From the NCBI GenBank assembly GCA_035575715.1, contig DATLXN010000015.1:55818-119817 (forward strand): DNA of 64,000 bases, written 5' to 3'. The notes beneath the pieces are model-generated. The model was not told the DNA's origin and did not search any database. It saw nothing but the letters and a program-made list of their open reading frames with translations. The number at the start of each line of letters is the position of its first letter. Positions within the stretch are counted from its first letter, which is position 1. The position numbers and the translations under genes are program-made. Below are positions 50,931 to 58,924 of the stretch, piece after piece. This DNA is from JACCSI01 sp035575715. Its GTDB lineage: Bacteria; Acidobacteriota; Vicinamibacteria; Vicinamibacterales; UBA2999.

Positions 50931-51989
50931 ATGAAGGCGATTCTCCTTGCAGGGGGTAAGGGCACGCGGCTGCGACCGTTGACGATCCACACCCCCAAGC
51001 CCATCGTTCCGATCTTCGACCGCGCGTTTCTCCACTACCAGATCGACCTGTTGAAACAGGTGCCGGAGATCGACGAGGTCATTCTCAGCCTCAACTACCA
51101 GCCGCGACGCATCGAAGAGATGTTCGGCGACGGTGCCGGGACTGGTGTCCGCGTGCGCTACGTTGTCGAGCCGGCGCCTCTCGGCACGGGCGGGGCCGTG
51201 CGGTTTGCGGCCAAGGGCATCACCGACACCCTGGTCGTGTTCAACGGCGACGTGATGACGTCGGTCGACGTCAACCGCGTCTTGGCGATGCATCGCCAGC
51301 GTGGCGCGAAGGCGACGATTGTGCTGACCCCGGTGGACAACCCCTCGGCCTACGGGCTGGTCGAGACCGCCGAGGACGGCTCGGTGAAGCGCTTTCTCGA
51401 AAAGCCCGATCCGAATCAGATCACCTGCGACACGATTAACGCCGGCATCTACGTGCTCGAACCCGAGACCTTCGACCGCATCCCCAAAGACGTCGCCTAC
51501 TCGATCGAGCGCAGCTACTTTCCTTCGCTGGTCGAGCGCGGGGAGCCGTTTGTGGCCTACATCGACCGTGGCTATTGGATCGACATCGGCACGCCGGAAA
51601 AATACGTCCAGGTGCACCGCGACATGTTCGACGGACGTTTCGTCGGCGGGCTGTTTGCCGTGGCGGACCGCAGCCAGCCGATTGTCTCGCCGGATGCGCG
51701 CGTCGAAGACGGGGCGCGGCTCGAGGCGCCGTGTTTTATTGACGCCGGCGCGCAAATCAAATCGGGCGCGGTCATCGGGCCCTATTCAGTGATCGGCCGA
51801 GGCGTGGTGGTCGAAGAGGATGCGCACGTCTGGTCGAGCATCATCTGGCCGAACACCCGGATTGGCCAACATGCGGTCATCGAAGGGGCGATCATCGCGC
51901 GCAATTGCCATGTCGGCCGCAATGTCGTGCTGCGCGGTCAATCGGTGATTGGCGACAAGACGACGCTGACCGATTACACGAAGATTTAA
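50931..51989 (+). CDS. Sugar-1-phosphate nucleotidyltransferase with left-handed beta-helix tail
   Basis: 352 aa. Rossmann-type nucleotidyltransferase with LAGGKGTRLRPLT, FNGDVMTSVD and EKPDPNQ, then hexapeptide repeats from about 255 (IVSPDARVEDGARLEAPCFIDAGAQIKSGAVIGPYSVIG). This layout fits mannose-1-phosphate guanylyltransferase or a GlmU/RmlA-like enzyme. The adjacent phosphomannomutase supports GDP-mannose synthesis, but that is inference from context. TAAGAT 12 nt upstream may be the -10. Confidence 0.85.
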   Translation: MKAILLAGGKGTRLRPLTIHTPKPIVPIFDRAFLHYQIDLLKQVPEIDEVILSLNYQPRRIEEMFGDGAGTGVRVRYVVEPAPLGTGGAVRFAAKGITDTLVVFNGDVMTSVDVNRVLAMHRQRGAKATIVLTPVDNPSAYGLVETAEDGSVKRFLEKPDPNQITCDTINAGIYVLEPETFDRIPKDVAYSIERSYFPSLVERGEPFVAYIDRGYWIDIGTPEKYVQVHRDMFDGRFVGGLFAVADRSQPIVSPDARVEDGARLEAPCFIDAGAQIKSGAVIGPYSVIGRGVVVEEDAHVWSSIIWPNTRIGQHAVIEGAIIARNCHVGRNVVLRGQSVIGDKTTLTDYTKI

Positions 51990-52041
51990 GTGCTGAGTGC
52001 CGCGTGCGAAGTGCCACGTGCTGAGCGCGAAGCGCTAAGTG
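51989..52041. repeat. Degenerate tandem tract (GTGCTGAGTGC/GCGCTAAGTGC)
   Basis: Variants of GTGCTGAGTGC repeat through the spacer between the nucleotidyltransferase and phosphomannomutase genes. This is the reverse complement of the 20175-20286 motif (GCACTTAGCAC), so the two tracts appear related. Confidence 0.6.
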
Positions 52042-52060
52042 CCATTTGAGAGCTGATTCC

Positions 52061-53422
52061 ATGTCGCCATCATTCGACTCCAATGTCTTCAAGGCCTACG
52101 ACGTCCGTGGGCTCTATCCCTCGGAGGTCACCGAGGACCTGTTTCGGCAACTGGGGCGCGCGTTCGTGGCGCATCTCGGGGCCGGGCGATTTGCCGTCAC
52201 CCGCGACATGCGGTTGTCATCGCCGTCGTTGACCGCCGCGTTCATTGACGGCGCGGTCAGCCAGGGCGGCGACGTCATCGATTACGGGCTGTGCGGCACC
52301 GACCAGATGTATTTCGCTGTCGCGGCCGACGGCCTGGACGGCGGCGCCCAGATCACCGCGTCGCACAATCCAGGCGAATACAACGGCTGCAAGCTGGTGA
52401 AACGCGATGCCTTCCCGCTCAGCGGCGAGTCCGGTATCCGTGAGATGAAGGAGATGATCCTGGGCGGCACGGTGCCGCCGCCCGGCGGCGCGCCTGGGTC
52501 GGTCAGCCACGGCGACATCCTCGATCGGTATACCGATCACGTGATGTCGTTCATCGACGCCAGCATCATCAAGCCCTTCAACGTCGTGCTTGATGCCGGG
52601 AGCGGCGTCGCCGGGATCGTCGCGCCACGGTTGTTCGATCGACTACCCTGCCGCACCACGCGCCTGTGCTTCGAGGTCGACGGGACCTTTCCGAATCACG
52701 AAGCCAACCCGCTGATCGAAGAGAACCGCCGTGATATCACCGAGCAGGTGGTCGCACAACAGGCCGACGTCGGCATCGCCTGGGACGGCGACGCTGACCG
52801 GTGCTTCTTCCTCGATGGCACCGGCGAATTCATTGCCGGCGACTTCATCACCGCGCTGCTCGCCGAAGCTTTCCTGATGAGGCACCCGGGCGCGACGATC
52901 ATCTACGACGTCCGGGCCAGCTACGCGGTCAAGGACATCGTCGCCAAGTACGGCGGCCGCGCCTTGATGAACCGGGTTGGCCATGCCTTCATCAAGCGCC
53001 GGATGCGCGAAGAAGACGCGATCTTCGGCGGCGAGGTCACCGGCCACTACTACTTCAAGGACAATTTCTACGCCGACAACGGATTCATCCCCGCCTTGTT
53101 GATCCTCGAGTTGATGTCGAACAAGGGCCAGTCACTCCGGGACCTGCTGCAGCCGCTGCGCGAGCAATACTTCATCTCTGGCGAGATCAACACCAAGGTC
53201 GCGAACATGACGGTGGCGGCGGACAAAATCACGCGGCTGAAGCGCGAGTATGCGAGCGGCAACGTCTATGAACTGGACGGTATCTCCGCCGAGTTCGCCG
53301 ACTGGCACTTCAACGTCCGCGCCTCGAACACCGAGCCGCTGCTGCGCCTGAATCTCGAGGGACTGACCCCGGCGATCATGGAGCGCCGCCGCGACGAGGT
53401 GCTCGGGATCATCAGGGGCTGA
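52061..53422 (+). CDS. manB: Phosphomannomutase / phosphoglucomutase
   Basis: 453 aa from ATG 52061. Phosphoserine in ITASHNPGEYNG (the usual TASHNP), metal loop DGDADR in AWDGDADRCF, sugar-binding GGEVTGHYYF and C-terminal phosphate loop RASNTEPLLRLN. Interconverts mannose-6-P and mannose-1-P (and often the glucose forms). Pairs with the preceding nucleotidyltransferase. Confidence 0.92.
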   Translation: MSPSFDSNVFKAYDVRGLYPSEVTEDLFRQLGRAFVAHLGAGRFAVTRDMRLSSPSLTAAFIDGAVSQGGDVIDYGLCGTDQMYFAVAADGLDGGAQITASHNPGEYNGCKLVKRDAFPLSGESGIREMKEMILGGTVPPPGGAPGSVSHGDILDRYTDHVMSFIDASIIKPFNVVLDAGSGVAGIVAPRLFDRLPCRTTRLCFEVDGTFPNHEANPLIEENRRDITEQVVAQQADVGIAWDGDADRCFFLDGTGEFIAGDFITALLAEAFLMRHPGATIIYDVRASYAVKDIVAKYGGRALMNRVGHAFIKRRMREEDAIFGGEVTGHYYFKDNFYADNGFIPALLILELMSNKGQSLRDLLQPLREQYFISGEINTKVANMTVAADKITRLKREYASGNVYELDGISAEFADWHFNVRASNTEPLLRLNLEGLTPAIMERRRDEVLGIIRG

Positions 53423-53463
53423 GTGGTGAGGACTTCGTCGCCGTAGTGGTTAATGACCGTGTA

Positions 53464-53537
53464 TGGAGCGGGCTACGGGGATCGAACCCGTCTAGCTGGC
53501 TTGGGAAGCCAGAACATTACCACTATGCTAAGCCCGC
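53464..53537 (-). tRNA. tRNA-Gly (CCC anticodon)
   Basis: 74 nt including the encoded CCA. Acceptor stem GCGGGCT/AGCCCGC with discriminator T; anticodon stem CTGGC/GCCAG around loop TTCCCAA, anticodon CCC; T arm ACGGG-TTCGATC-CCCGT. A TACACT box (53552-53547), 9 nt upstream, lies partly in the end of the neighbouring gene region and may be its -10. Confidence 0.95.
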
Positions 53538-53552
53538 GCTCGACGCAGTGTA

Positions 53553-54248
53553 CTACTGGTCTTTGATCGACAGGCCCACCGCCGCGGTCAGCAACGAGGC
53601 GCGGCCGGAGAAGCCGCGCGCGGACACCGGTGGCAAGCGGTGCCAGCGCAGGTCGAACCCGACGCCAATCCGATCGTTGATGAACCACCGCGCGCCACCG
53701 CCGAAATTGATCGCGCCCATCTTCCCTGACTCCAATGTCGCCGCCGGAGCCGCCGCCGCCACCGCGCCCGCAGGGACCGCGGTTCGCGTGCTGGTGACAC
53801 TAGTCAGGCCGTAGCCCGCGCTGAGGTAACTCCAGCCGAGCGAATGTCCGAAGTTCAGCGACACTTGCGGGGTCACGCTGGAGATACGCGTAGCGACGTC
53901 CGGAATCACCGCCGGGGCCGGCGGCGGGGGTGGTTGACCTGCCACGGGCTTCTCCGGCCCCGGCGCGGACGTCGAGCCGCGGCCGATCATCCACGACGCA
54001 CCGACGCCGAGTGTGCCCCAGTGAAACTGTGACAGAAAAACCTGAGCGCCACCTTGAAGGCCAAGGCCACGTGAGGGCACCTCGGTGCCTTGCGGCACCG
54101 CCGGGGTCCACCCTTCGGCAGTCGGCAGACCCGACGATGTGACCTGGAGATCGGCGACGAAGCGCCCGATTGGAAGTTTCGGCTGGGCGAGACTCGTGTT
54201 GGCCGCCGCCACGAATATGACAGCGAACACGAACGCGCGACGAATCAT
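53553..54248 (-). CDS. Outer-membrane beta-barrel-type protein
   Basis: 231 aa. Signal peptide RRAFVFAVIFVAAANTSLAQ. Alternating aromatic strands with glycines (HWGTLGVGASWMIG, SLGWSYLSAGYGLTSV, AINFGGGARWFINDRIGVGFDLRW, ASLLTAAVGLSIKDQ) are typical of small porin-like barrels of the OmpA/OmpW size. A Pro-rich loop (QPPPPPAPA) sits in the middle. Start overlaps the AT-hook gene by 4 nt. Function unknown. Confidence 0.65.
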   Translation of the reverse strand: MIRRAFVFAVIFVAAANTSLAQPKLPIGRFVADLQVTSSGLPTAEGWTPAVPQGTEVPSRGLGLQGGAQVFLSQFHWGTLGVGASWMIGRGSTSAPGPEKPVAGQPPPPPAPAVIPDVATRISSVTPQVSLNFGHSLGWSYLSAGYGLTSVTSTRTAVPAGAVAAAAPAATLESGKMGAINFGGGARWFINDRIGVGFDLRWHRLPPVSARGFSGRASLLTAAVGLSIKDQ

Positions 54249-54625
54249 CCTTTGCCTTTGCGTCGATCAGCCCAGTACTTCCGCATGCGCTCGGACACCG
54301 CGCGTTTCTCGGCCGGCGACATCTTGCGACGGCGGCGGCGCTTACCTGCCTTCGCCACCACTTTCTCCGCACCATCGTTGGCTGCCGAGTTCGCGCGCCG
54401 CGTGTCCCACGCCTTCTTCGCGGCCGCCGAACCGCGGCCGGTGGCGCCCGAACCAGGTGGACGTCCGCGACGTTTGCCGCCGCGGCCTTGTCCGGTACTA
54501 TTACCGGCCAAATCAGGAAAGGCGGCGCGAATCGCATTTATTTCCTGCTGTAACTCCTCGAGTCGGCGCGATGCACCGAGCCGAGCCAGATTGCGTAAGT
54601 CGTCACGGGTCAACTCGGTTGCCAC
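54245..54625 (-). CDS. Basic AT-hook-type DNA-binding protein
   Basis: 126 aa from GTG 54625 with a strong GGAGGA site. Residues 1-40 form a helix (LTRDDLRNLARLGASRRLEELQQEINAI). A central AT-hook core, GKRRGRPPGSG, follows; the C-terminus is a Lys/Arg helix (KRRRRRKMSPAEKRAVSERMRKYWADRRK). Such small basic proteins bind AT-rich minor grooves and act in nucleoid structure. It overlaps the barrel-protein gene downstream, an odd pair. Confidence 0.7.
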   Translation of the reverse strand: MATELTRDDLRNLARLGASRRLEELQQEINAIRAAFPDLAGNSTGQGRGGKRRGRPPGSGATGRGSAAAKKAWDTRRANSAANDGAEKVVAKAGKRRRRRKMSPAEKRAVSERMRKYWADRRKGKG

Positions 54626-54679
54626 GTATCATCCTCCGGGGGAAGGAAAAGAAAGAGAGCCATCTTACTACGAGGCGAC

Positions 54680-55549
54680 TCAATAAGTGGGTGGCTTCAT
54701 ACTCGTTAATGACTCGCCGCGCGACTCCTTAACGATACGAACACCGGCACTTGCGCCAACCCGCGAGGCACCGGCGGCGACCATCGCGCGCATTTGTTCG
54801 AGGTCACGCACACCACCGGCGGCTTTCACGCCGACCGAGTCGCCAACCACCCGCCGCATCAGCATGACGTCGGCGATGGTCGCACCGCCAGGGCCGAAGC
54901 CGGTGGAGGTTTTGACGAAATCGGCGCCGGCGGCCTTGGTCAAGGTCGAGGCCGTCACTTTTTCTTCCTCACTCAATAAGGCGGCTTCGATAATGACCTT
55001 ACTGATCACACCGGACTGGCGGCATGGTGTGGTGACCGCCTCGATATCCTGTTCGACGAGACGTAAATCGCCGGATTTCAGGGCGCCGACATTGATCACC
55101 ATGTCAATTTCAGTCGCTCCGTCAAAGATCGCGCGCCGCGTTTCATACTGCTTGACGTCCGGGGTCGTGGCGCCCAACGGAAAGCCGACCACTGAACAGA
55201 CACCCACTCCGCTCCCGCGGAGTAAGCGAGCAGAGAACGCCACCCAGGTCGGATTGATACAGACCGTGGCAAAGTGAAACTCGGCGGCTTCGCGGCACAG
55301 TTTCTCGACTTCTGCCGCCGTCGCGTCGGGTTTGAGCAGGGTGTGATCGATCAGCGCCGAGACTTCGCCCGCACCGCCGCCTGCCGCGTGCAGCCCTAAC
55401 CGCGACGCGCCAGCGGCTAAGACGCCGCCGACCTGCTGCGGACAACAGTCGGTGGAAAAGCCGTGACACGCGCAGCGGGCGGGGGCGACCGCGCCAGCGG
55501 CCGCGAGTTCCTGAAGAATGATCTCAATGACGCGCTTGATGTCGGACAT
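54680..55549 (-). CDS. deoC: Deoxyribose-phosphate aldolase with N-terminal extension
   Basis: 289 aa, about 65 residues longer than E. coli-like cores on the N-terminal side. Core: IDHTLLKPDATAAEVEKLC, CINPTWV, VVGFPLGATT, EIDMVINVGAL, and the Schiff-base lysine in DFVKTSTGFGPGGAT. Extension: an amphipathic helix (SDIKRVIEIILQELAAAG) followed by a cysteine cluster (CACHGFSTDCCP). The helix resembles encapsulation peptides of microcompartment cargo. ATG overlaps the rpiB stop (TAATG). Splits deoxyribose 5-phosphate to acetaldehyde and glyceraldehyde 3-phosphate. Confidence 0.88.
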   Translation of the reverse strand: MSDIKRVIEIILQELAAAGAVAPARCACHGFSTDCCPQQVGGVLAAGASRLGLHAAGGGAGEVSALIDHTLLKPDATAAEVEKLCREAAEFHFATVCINPTWVAFSARLLRGSGVGVCSVVGFPLGATTPDVKQYETRRAIFDGATEIDMVINVGALKSGDLRLVEQDIEAVTTPCRQSGVISKVIIEAALLSEEEKVTASTLTKAAGADFVKTSTGFGPGGATIADVMLMRRVVGDSVGVKAAGGVRDLEQMRAMVAAGASRVGASAGVRIVKESRGESLTSMKPPTY

Positions 55550-56178
55550 TAACCGGTCTGCTCGAGATGCCGAATCTTGGCGAGGCGGCGGATATACCGG
55601 GCTTCTCGCATCGGCGTCGCCAGCCATGTTTCCACGATTGCGAGCGCGTCGTCCACGCTGATCAACGTCGCGCCGAGCGCCAGGACATTTGCGCCGTTGT
55701 GTTCGCGGGCATAGCGCGCCAGCGTGCGGTCGCTACACATCGCCGCGCGAACGCCATTGACCTTATTTGCCGCGATGGTCGACCCCAACCCGGCCCCGTC
55801 GATGACGATCCCCGCGTCGGCCTCGCGCCGCGCGACCATGCGGGCGACTCGGCCGGCGATGTCGGGATAATCGACCGGCTCCGAGCTATTGGTGCCGATG
55901 TCCTCAACCTGGATCCCGCGACTGCGCAGCCGGTCGCGAATCGCCGTCTTCAGCGCGACCCCGGTGTGGTCGCTGCCCAACGCCACACGGCGAATGTCAG
56001 CCACGGGAATCAACATGGCTCCGTCGCCGTCAACTTGATCGCGGACGACGGTGATGCGTCGACTGGTCAGCGTATCCTGGGCCAGCGGGGTGACGTGGCC
56101 GCCTGGGCTCAGGGTCACCGCGGAGCCGATTTCCAATCCGCGCGCGTCGGCCTCGGTGATGATGTCGAAACGGATCAC
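55549..56178 (-). CDS. rpiB: Ribose-5-phosphate isomerase B with N-terminal extension
   Basis: 209 aa from GTG 56178. The RpiB core begins near residue 64 (RVALGSDHTGVALK), with DIGTNSSEPVDYPD and CSDRTLARYAREHNGANVLALGA. The first 62 residues (FDIITEADARGLEIGSAVTL, GGHVTPLAQDTLTSRRITVV) look like the N-terminal segment of EutT-type microcompartment proteins. With deoC it would route pentose and deoxypentose phosphates. A TAGCAT box 7 nt upstream predicts a leaderless mRNA. Confidence 0.85.
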   Translation of the reverse strand: MIRFDIITEADARGLEIGSAVTLSPGGHVTPLAQDTLTSRRITVVRDQVDGDGAMLIPVADIRRVALGSDHTGVALKTAIRDRLRSRGIQVEDIGTNSSEPVDYPDIAGRVARMVARREADAGIVIDGAGLGSTIAANKVNGVRAAMCSDRTLARYAREHNGANVLALGATLISVDDALAIVETWLATPMREARYIRRLAKIRHLEQTG

Positions 56179-56185
56179 GCCTTCT

Positions 56186-56195
56186 ATGCTACCCT
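56186..56195. promoter_or_regulatory. Overlapping divergent -10 boxes for rpiB and hpt
   Basis: The stretch ATGCTACCCT reads TAGCAT on the minus strand (56191-56186, 7 nt before the rpiB GTG) and TACCCT on the plus strand (56190-56195, preceded by TGC, 9 nt before the hpt ATG). Both transcripts would be leaderless and compete for polymerase. TATGCT (56185-56190) is an alternative plus-strand box. Confidence 0.45.
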
Positions 56196-56204
56196 CGCTT
56201 GCCC

Positions 56205-56723
56205 ATGTCGACGGCGCAGATTCCCACACTCATTCCGCTTGAGGCGCTCCGCAATCGCGTCACCGCTCTCGCCCAGGAGATTCGCCGCGATACGCCCGAC
56301 GAGAACCTGCATTTCATCTGCGTGCTGAAAGGCGGCGTGATGTTTCTGTCCGACCTGGTGCGCGCGATGGACGGCCGGGTGACCATGGACTTCATGGCTC
56401 TTTCCAGTTACGCCGGAACCAGTTCGTCGGGCGAGGTCCGCCTGATCAAGGATCTTGATTACGGCCTCGAGGGCCGCAATGTCGTGATCGTCGAGGACAT
56501 CGTCGACACCGGGCTGACGCTGCATTATCTGCAGGAAATCCTGCGTGCACGCAACCCGAAGACGCTCCGCACCGCCTGTCTGCTGAGCAAGCCGTCGCGC
56601 CGCAAAATCGACGTCCATGTGGACTATGTCGGCTTCACCATCGAAGACCGATTCGTCGTGGGGTACGGCCTCGATTACGAGGAGCAGTACCGCAATCTGC
56701 CGTATATCGGAGTGCTTCAGTAA
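56205..56723 (+). CDS. hpt: Hypoxanthine phosphoribosyltransferase
   Basis: Purine salvage: hypoxanthine/guanine + PRPP to IMP/GMP. 172 aa from ATG 56205 (a TTG two codons earlier is possible). PRPP loop VIVEDIVDTGLTL, FICVLKGGVMFLSDL and DFMALSSYAG, and VGYGLDYEEQYRNLPYIG near the end are all standard. Confidence 0.94.
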   Translation: MSTAQIPTLIPLEALRNRVTALAQEIRRDTPDENLHFICVLKGGVMFLSDLVRAMDGRVTMDFMALSSYAGTSSSGEVRLIKDLDYGLEGRNVVIVEDIVDTGLTLHYLQEILRARNPKTLRTACLLSKPSRRKIDVHVDYVGFTIEDRFVVGYGLDYEEQYRNLPYIGVLQ

Positions 56724-56750
56724 GAGCGATCGTTTCCAGTGAACAGTTTC

Positions 56751-56783
56751 CAGTTCAAGAAATCACCAAGCCCCTTTGAACTG
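56751..56783. terminator. Possible bidirectional terminator hairpin
   Basis: CAGTTCAA (56751-56758) pairs with TTGAACTG (56776-56783) around 17 nt, between the convergent hpt and deaminase-like genes. It has no U tract, so it is a weak terminator candidate. A TTTCCAGT direct repeat (56733-56740, 56746-56753) precedes it. Confidence 0.35.
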
Positions 56784-56804
56784 ACAACCGGCCATTGGCC
56801 ACTT

Positions 56805-58211
56805 TCACTGAATCGCCCGCCGCACTTGTCCTGCGGCGGTTCGCGCCGCCTCGAGGACCTGCGCTTGATCCAGCGTCAGCACCTTCCCGTCGCGCATCAG
56901 GATCCTGCCGTTGACAATCGTCGCTTCGACATCATCACCACGGGTGGTGTAGACCAGATGTGAAATCGGGTCGTACATCGGCGTCTGCCGCGGTTGATTC
57001 ATGCGCACGACCAAGACGTCGGCCAGCTTGCCGACTTGAAGCGAGCCGAGGCGCTGCTCTTGTCCAATCACGCGGGCGCCACCGATCGTCGCTAGTTCGA
57101 GCGCCGTCCGGGCACTGACCGCGCGCGGATCCTTGGCGATCAATTTATGCAGAAGGGCCGACTGCCGCATCGCTTCGAACATGTCCAGGTCGTTATTACT
57201 CGCCGCGCCGTCGGTGCCCAGGCCAAGCGCAATTCCGGATTTCAAATACTCGAGCACCGGCGCGGTACCGCTCGCCAGCTTCATGTTGCTTTCGGGGTTA
57301 TGGGCGATCCCGACACGGTGCTTGTGCAGCACCGCTATTTCGTCGGGCTGAATCCACACGCCGTGCGCGGCGATCACCTGCGGCCCCCAGAATCCCATGG
57401 CGGTGAGTGCAGCGACCGGCCTGGCCTGATGGCGCTCGATCGACAAGCCGGTTTCGGCCTCGGTCTCGGCGAGGTGAATCAACACCGGAACGTTGTATTT
57501 CGCCGCGAGGTCTCGTGATTTCATCAGCGTCGGCGCATCGAGGGTATAGACCGCATGCGGGGCGACGGCCGGCACAATCAGTTCGTCCTGTTGATACTGC
57601 TGGATAAACGTTTCGGCGCGCGCCAAAGCGTCGGCAGGTGTTTTGGCATCCGGGACCGGAAATTCAATGACCGTCTGGCCGAGCACGCCGCGCAGGCCAG
57701 CTTCTTTGGTCGCGCGGGCGATTTCTTCTTCGAAGTAATACATGTCGACGTAGGTGGTGGTCCCCGAGCGGATCATTTCCAGTGCCGCCAGCCGCGTCCC
57801 GGTCCGCACGAACGCCGGCGTGACGGTCCTGGCCTCGGCCGGGAAAATGTATTTCTGTAACCACTCCATCAGCGCAAGGTCATCGCCGAGCCCGCGATAC
57901 AACACCATCGGCGCGTGGGTGTGGGTATTGATCAGGCCAGGCATGACCACGCGACCAGTGGCGTCGATCGTGTCGCGCCCACGGAACTCACCGGCCACGC
58001 GGTCGGCGCTTCCGATGCCAACGATGCGGTTGCCGTCAATGGCCACCGAACCGGGCGACCACACCCGCTGCTCGGCATCGACAGTGACGACGATGCCGTT
58101 GGCGATGATCAGGTCGACCGTTCGTCTGCTTTGTGCGGCCAGTGGCGGCAGATTCAAGGAAAGGGCGAGCAACCCGGCGATCGCCGCCGCGCGAGTGAAT
58201 CGAGACTGCAT
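56805..58211 (-). CDS. Exported amidohydrolase, MTA/SAH deaminase-like
   Basis: 468 aa from ATG 58211. Signal peptide AAAIAGLLALSLNLPPLAAQ. Metal ligands in NTHTHAPMVLYRGLGDD, LAETEAETG, AAHGVWI and GTDGAASNNDLDMFEAMR. These match the methylthioadenosine/S-adenosylhomocysteine deaminase branch, but cytosolic enzymes lack a signal peptide; this one appears periplasmic. It may therefore act on external nucleosides or related ring amines. TATACT 7 nt upstream. Confidence 0.85.
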   Translation of the reverse strand: MQSRFTRAAAIAGLLALSLNLPPLAAQSRRTVDLIIANGIVVTVDAEQRVWSPGSVAIDGNRIVGIGSADRVAGEFRGRDTIDATGRVVMPGLINTHTHAPMVLYRGLGDDLALMEWLQKYIFPAEARTVTPAFVRTGTRLAALEMIRSGTTTYVDMYYFEEEIARATKEAGLRGVLGQTVIEFPVPDAKTPADALARAETFIQQYQQDELIVPAVAPHAVYTLDAPTLMKSRDLAAKYNVPVLIHLAETEAETGLSIERHQARPVAALTAMGFWGPQVIAAHGVWIQPDEIAVLHKHRVGIAHNPESNMKLASGTAPVLEYLKSGIALGLGTDGAASNNDLDMFEAMRQSALLHKLIAKDPRAVSARTALELATIGGARVIGQEQRLGSLQVGKLADVLVVRMNQPRQTPMYDPISHLVYTTRGDDVEATIVNGRILMRDGKVLTLDQAQVLEAARTAAGQVRRAIQ

Positions 58212-58218
58212 GCGCGAG

Positions 58219-58224
58219 AGTATA
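58219..58224 (-). promoter_or_regulatory. -10 box TATACT of the deaminase-like gene
   Basis: Minus-strand TATACT ends 7 nt before the ATG at 58211; another leaderless candidate. Confidence 0.55.
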
Positions 58225-58255
58225 GCGGCCGAAGGCGAACGCATGACTCCTGCGG

Positions 58256-58261
58256 TAAGCT
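58256..58261 (+). promoter_or_regulatory. -10 box TAAGCT of upp
   Basis: TAAGCT ends 7 nt before the GTG of upp at 58269. Weak match to TATAAT but the geometry is the same as in the other leaderless genes. Confidence 0.35.
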
Positions 58262-58268
58262 GTCGCCC

Positions 58269-58889
58269 GTGGTCCACCTCGTCACTCACCCACTAGTCCA
58301 GGACATCCTGTTCGAGTTGCGCGACGCGCGCACGACGCCGGAGCGGTTCCGGCAACTTGCCGGCCGGATCAGCGTCCTACTGGCAGCCGAGGCGCTGCGC
58401 GATCTGCCGACCGTTGCCGATACCGTCGCGACGCCGCTCGGTCCGGCGCAGGGCCGGCGGGTGACCAGTGACGTGGTCCTGGTGCCAGTGCTTCGTGCCG
58501 GCTTGGGCATGTTGCCGGGGATGTTGGAATTGGTGCCTGGCGCGCGCGTCGGCCATATCGGGCTGCAGCGCGATGAACGCACCGCGCTGGCGTCGCAGTA
58601 CTACTGGAAGTTGCCGCCACGGATAGAAGACAGCTATGTCCTGATGATCGACCCGATGCTCGCGACCGGCGGCAGCGCGGTGGCGGCACTCGACATGTTG
58701 TCGCGGGCCGGCGCCCGCCACATCCGTTTGGTGTGCATCGTCGCAGCGCCGGAAGGAATTGCCGCTGTCGAAAAGGCCTATCCGGCGATTCCGATTTTTA
58801 CGCCGGTGATTGATGACCGGCTCAACGATCACAAATTCATCGTTCCTGGCCTGGGCGACTTCGGCGATCGCCTTTACGGAACGATGTAG
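58269..58889 (+). CDS. upp: Uracil phosphoribosyltransferase
   Basis: Pyrimidine salvage: uracil + PRPP to UMP. 206 aa (family usually 208) from the GTG that gives VVHLVTHPLVQDIL. PRPP loop MIDPMLATGGSAVAA, VPVLRAGLGMLPG, and C-terminal uracil site GLGDFGDRLYGTM are intact. Confidence 0.95.
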   Translation: MVHLVTHPLVQDILFELRDARTTPERFRQLAGRISVLLAAEALRDLPTVADTVATPLGPAQGRRVTSDVVLVPVLRAGLGMLPGMLELVPGARVGHIGLQRDERTALASQYYWKLPPRIEDSYVLMIDPMLATGGSAVAALDMLSRAGARHIRLVCIVAAPEGIAAVEKAYPAIPIFTPVIDDRLNDHKFIVPGLGDFGDRLYGTM

Positions 58890-58896
58890 CTCCGCT

Positions 58897-58902
58897 TACA
58901 CT
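58897..58902 (+). promoter_or_regulatory. -10 box TACACT of tRNA-Val
   Basis: TACACT with TTTACG (58873-58878) 18 bp upstream; predicted start near 58909, about 16 nt before the tRNA. The -35 lies in the upp coding end. Confidence 0.45.
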
Positions 58903-58924
58903 AGAGATTGGTCGGTCCCGCATC

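Noticed and set aside
56733..56804. Small gene between hpt and the deaminase-like gene
   Set aside because: The plus-strand frame is short, lacks a start context and is composed of the TTTCCAGT repeat and the hairpin.
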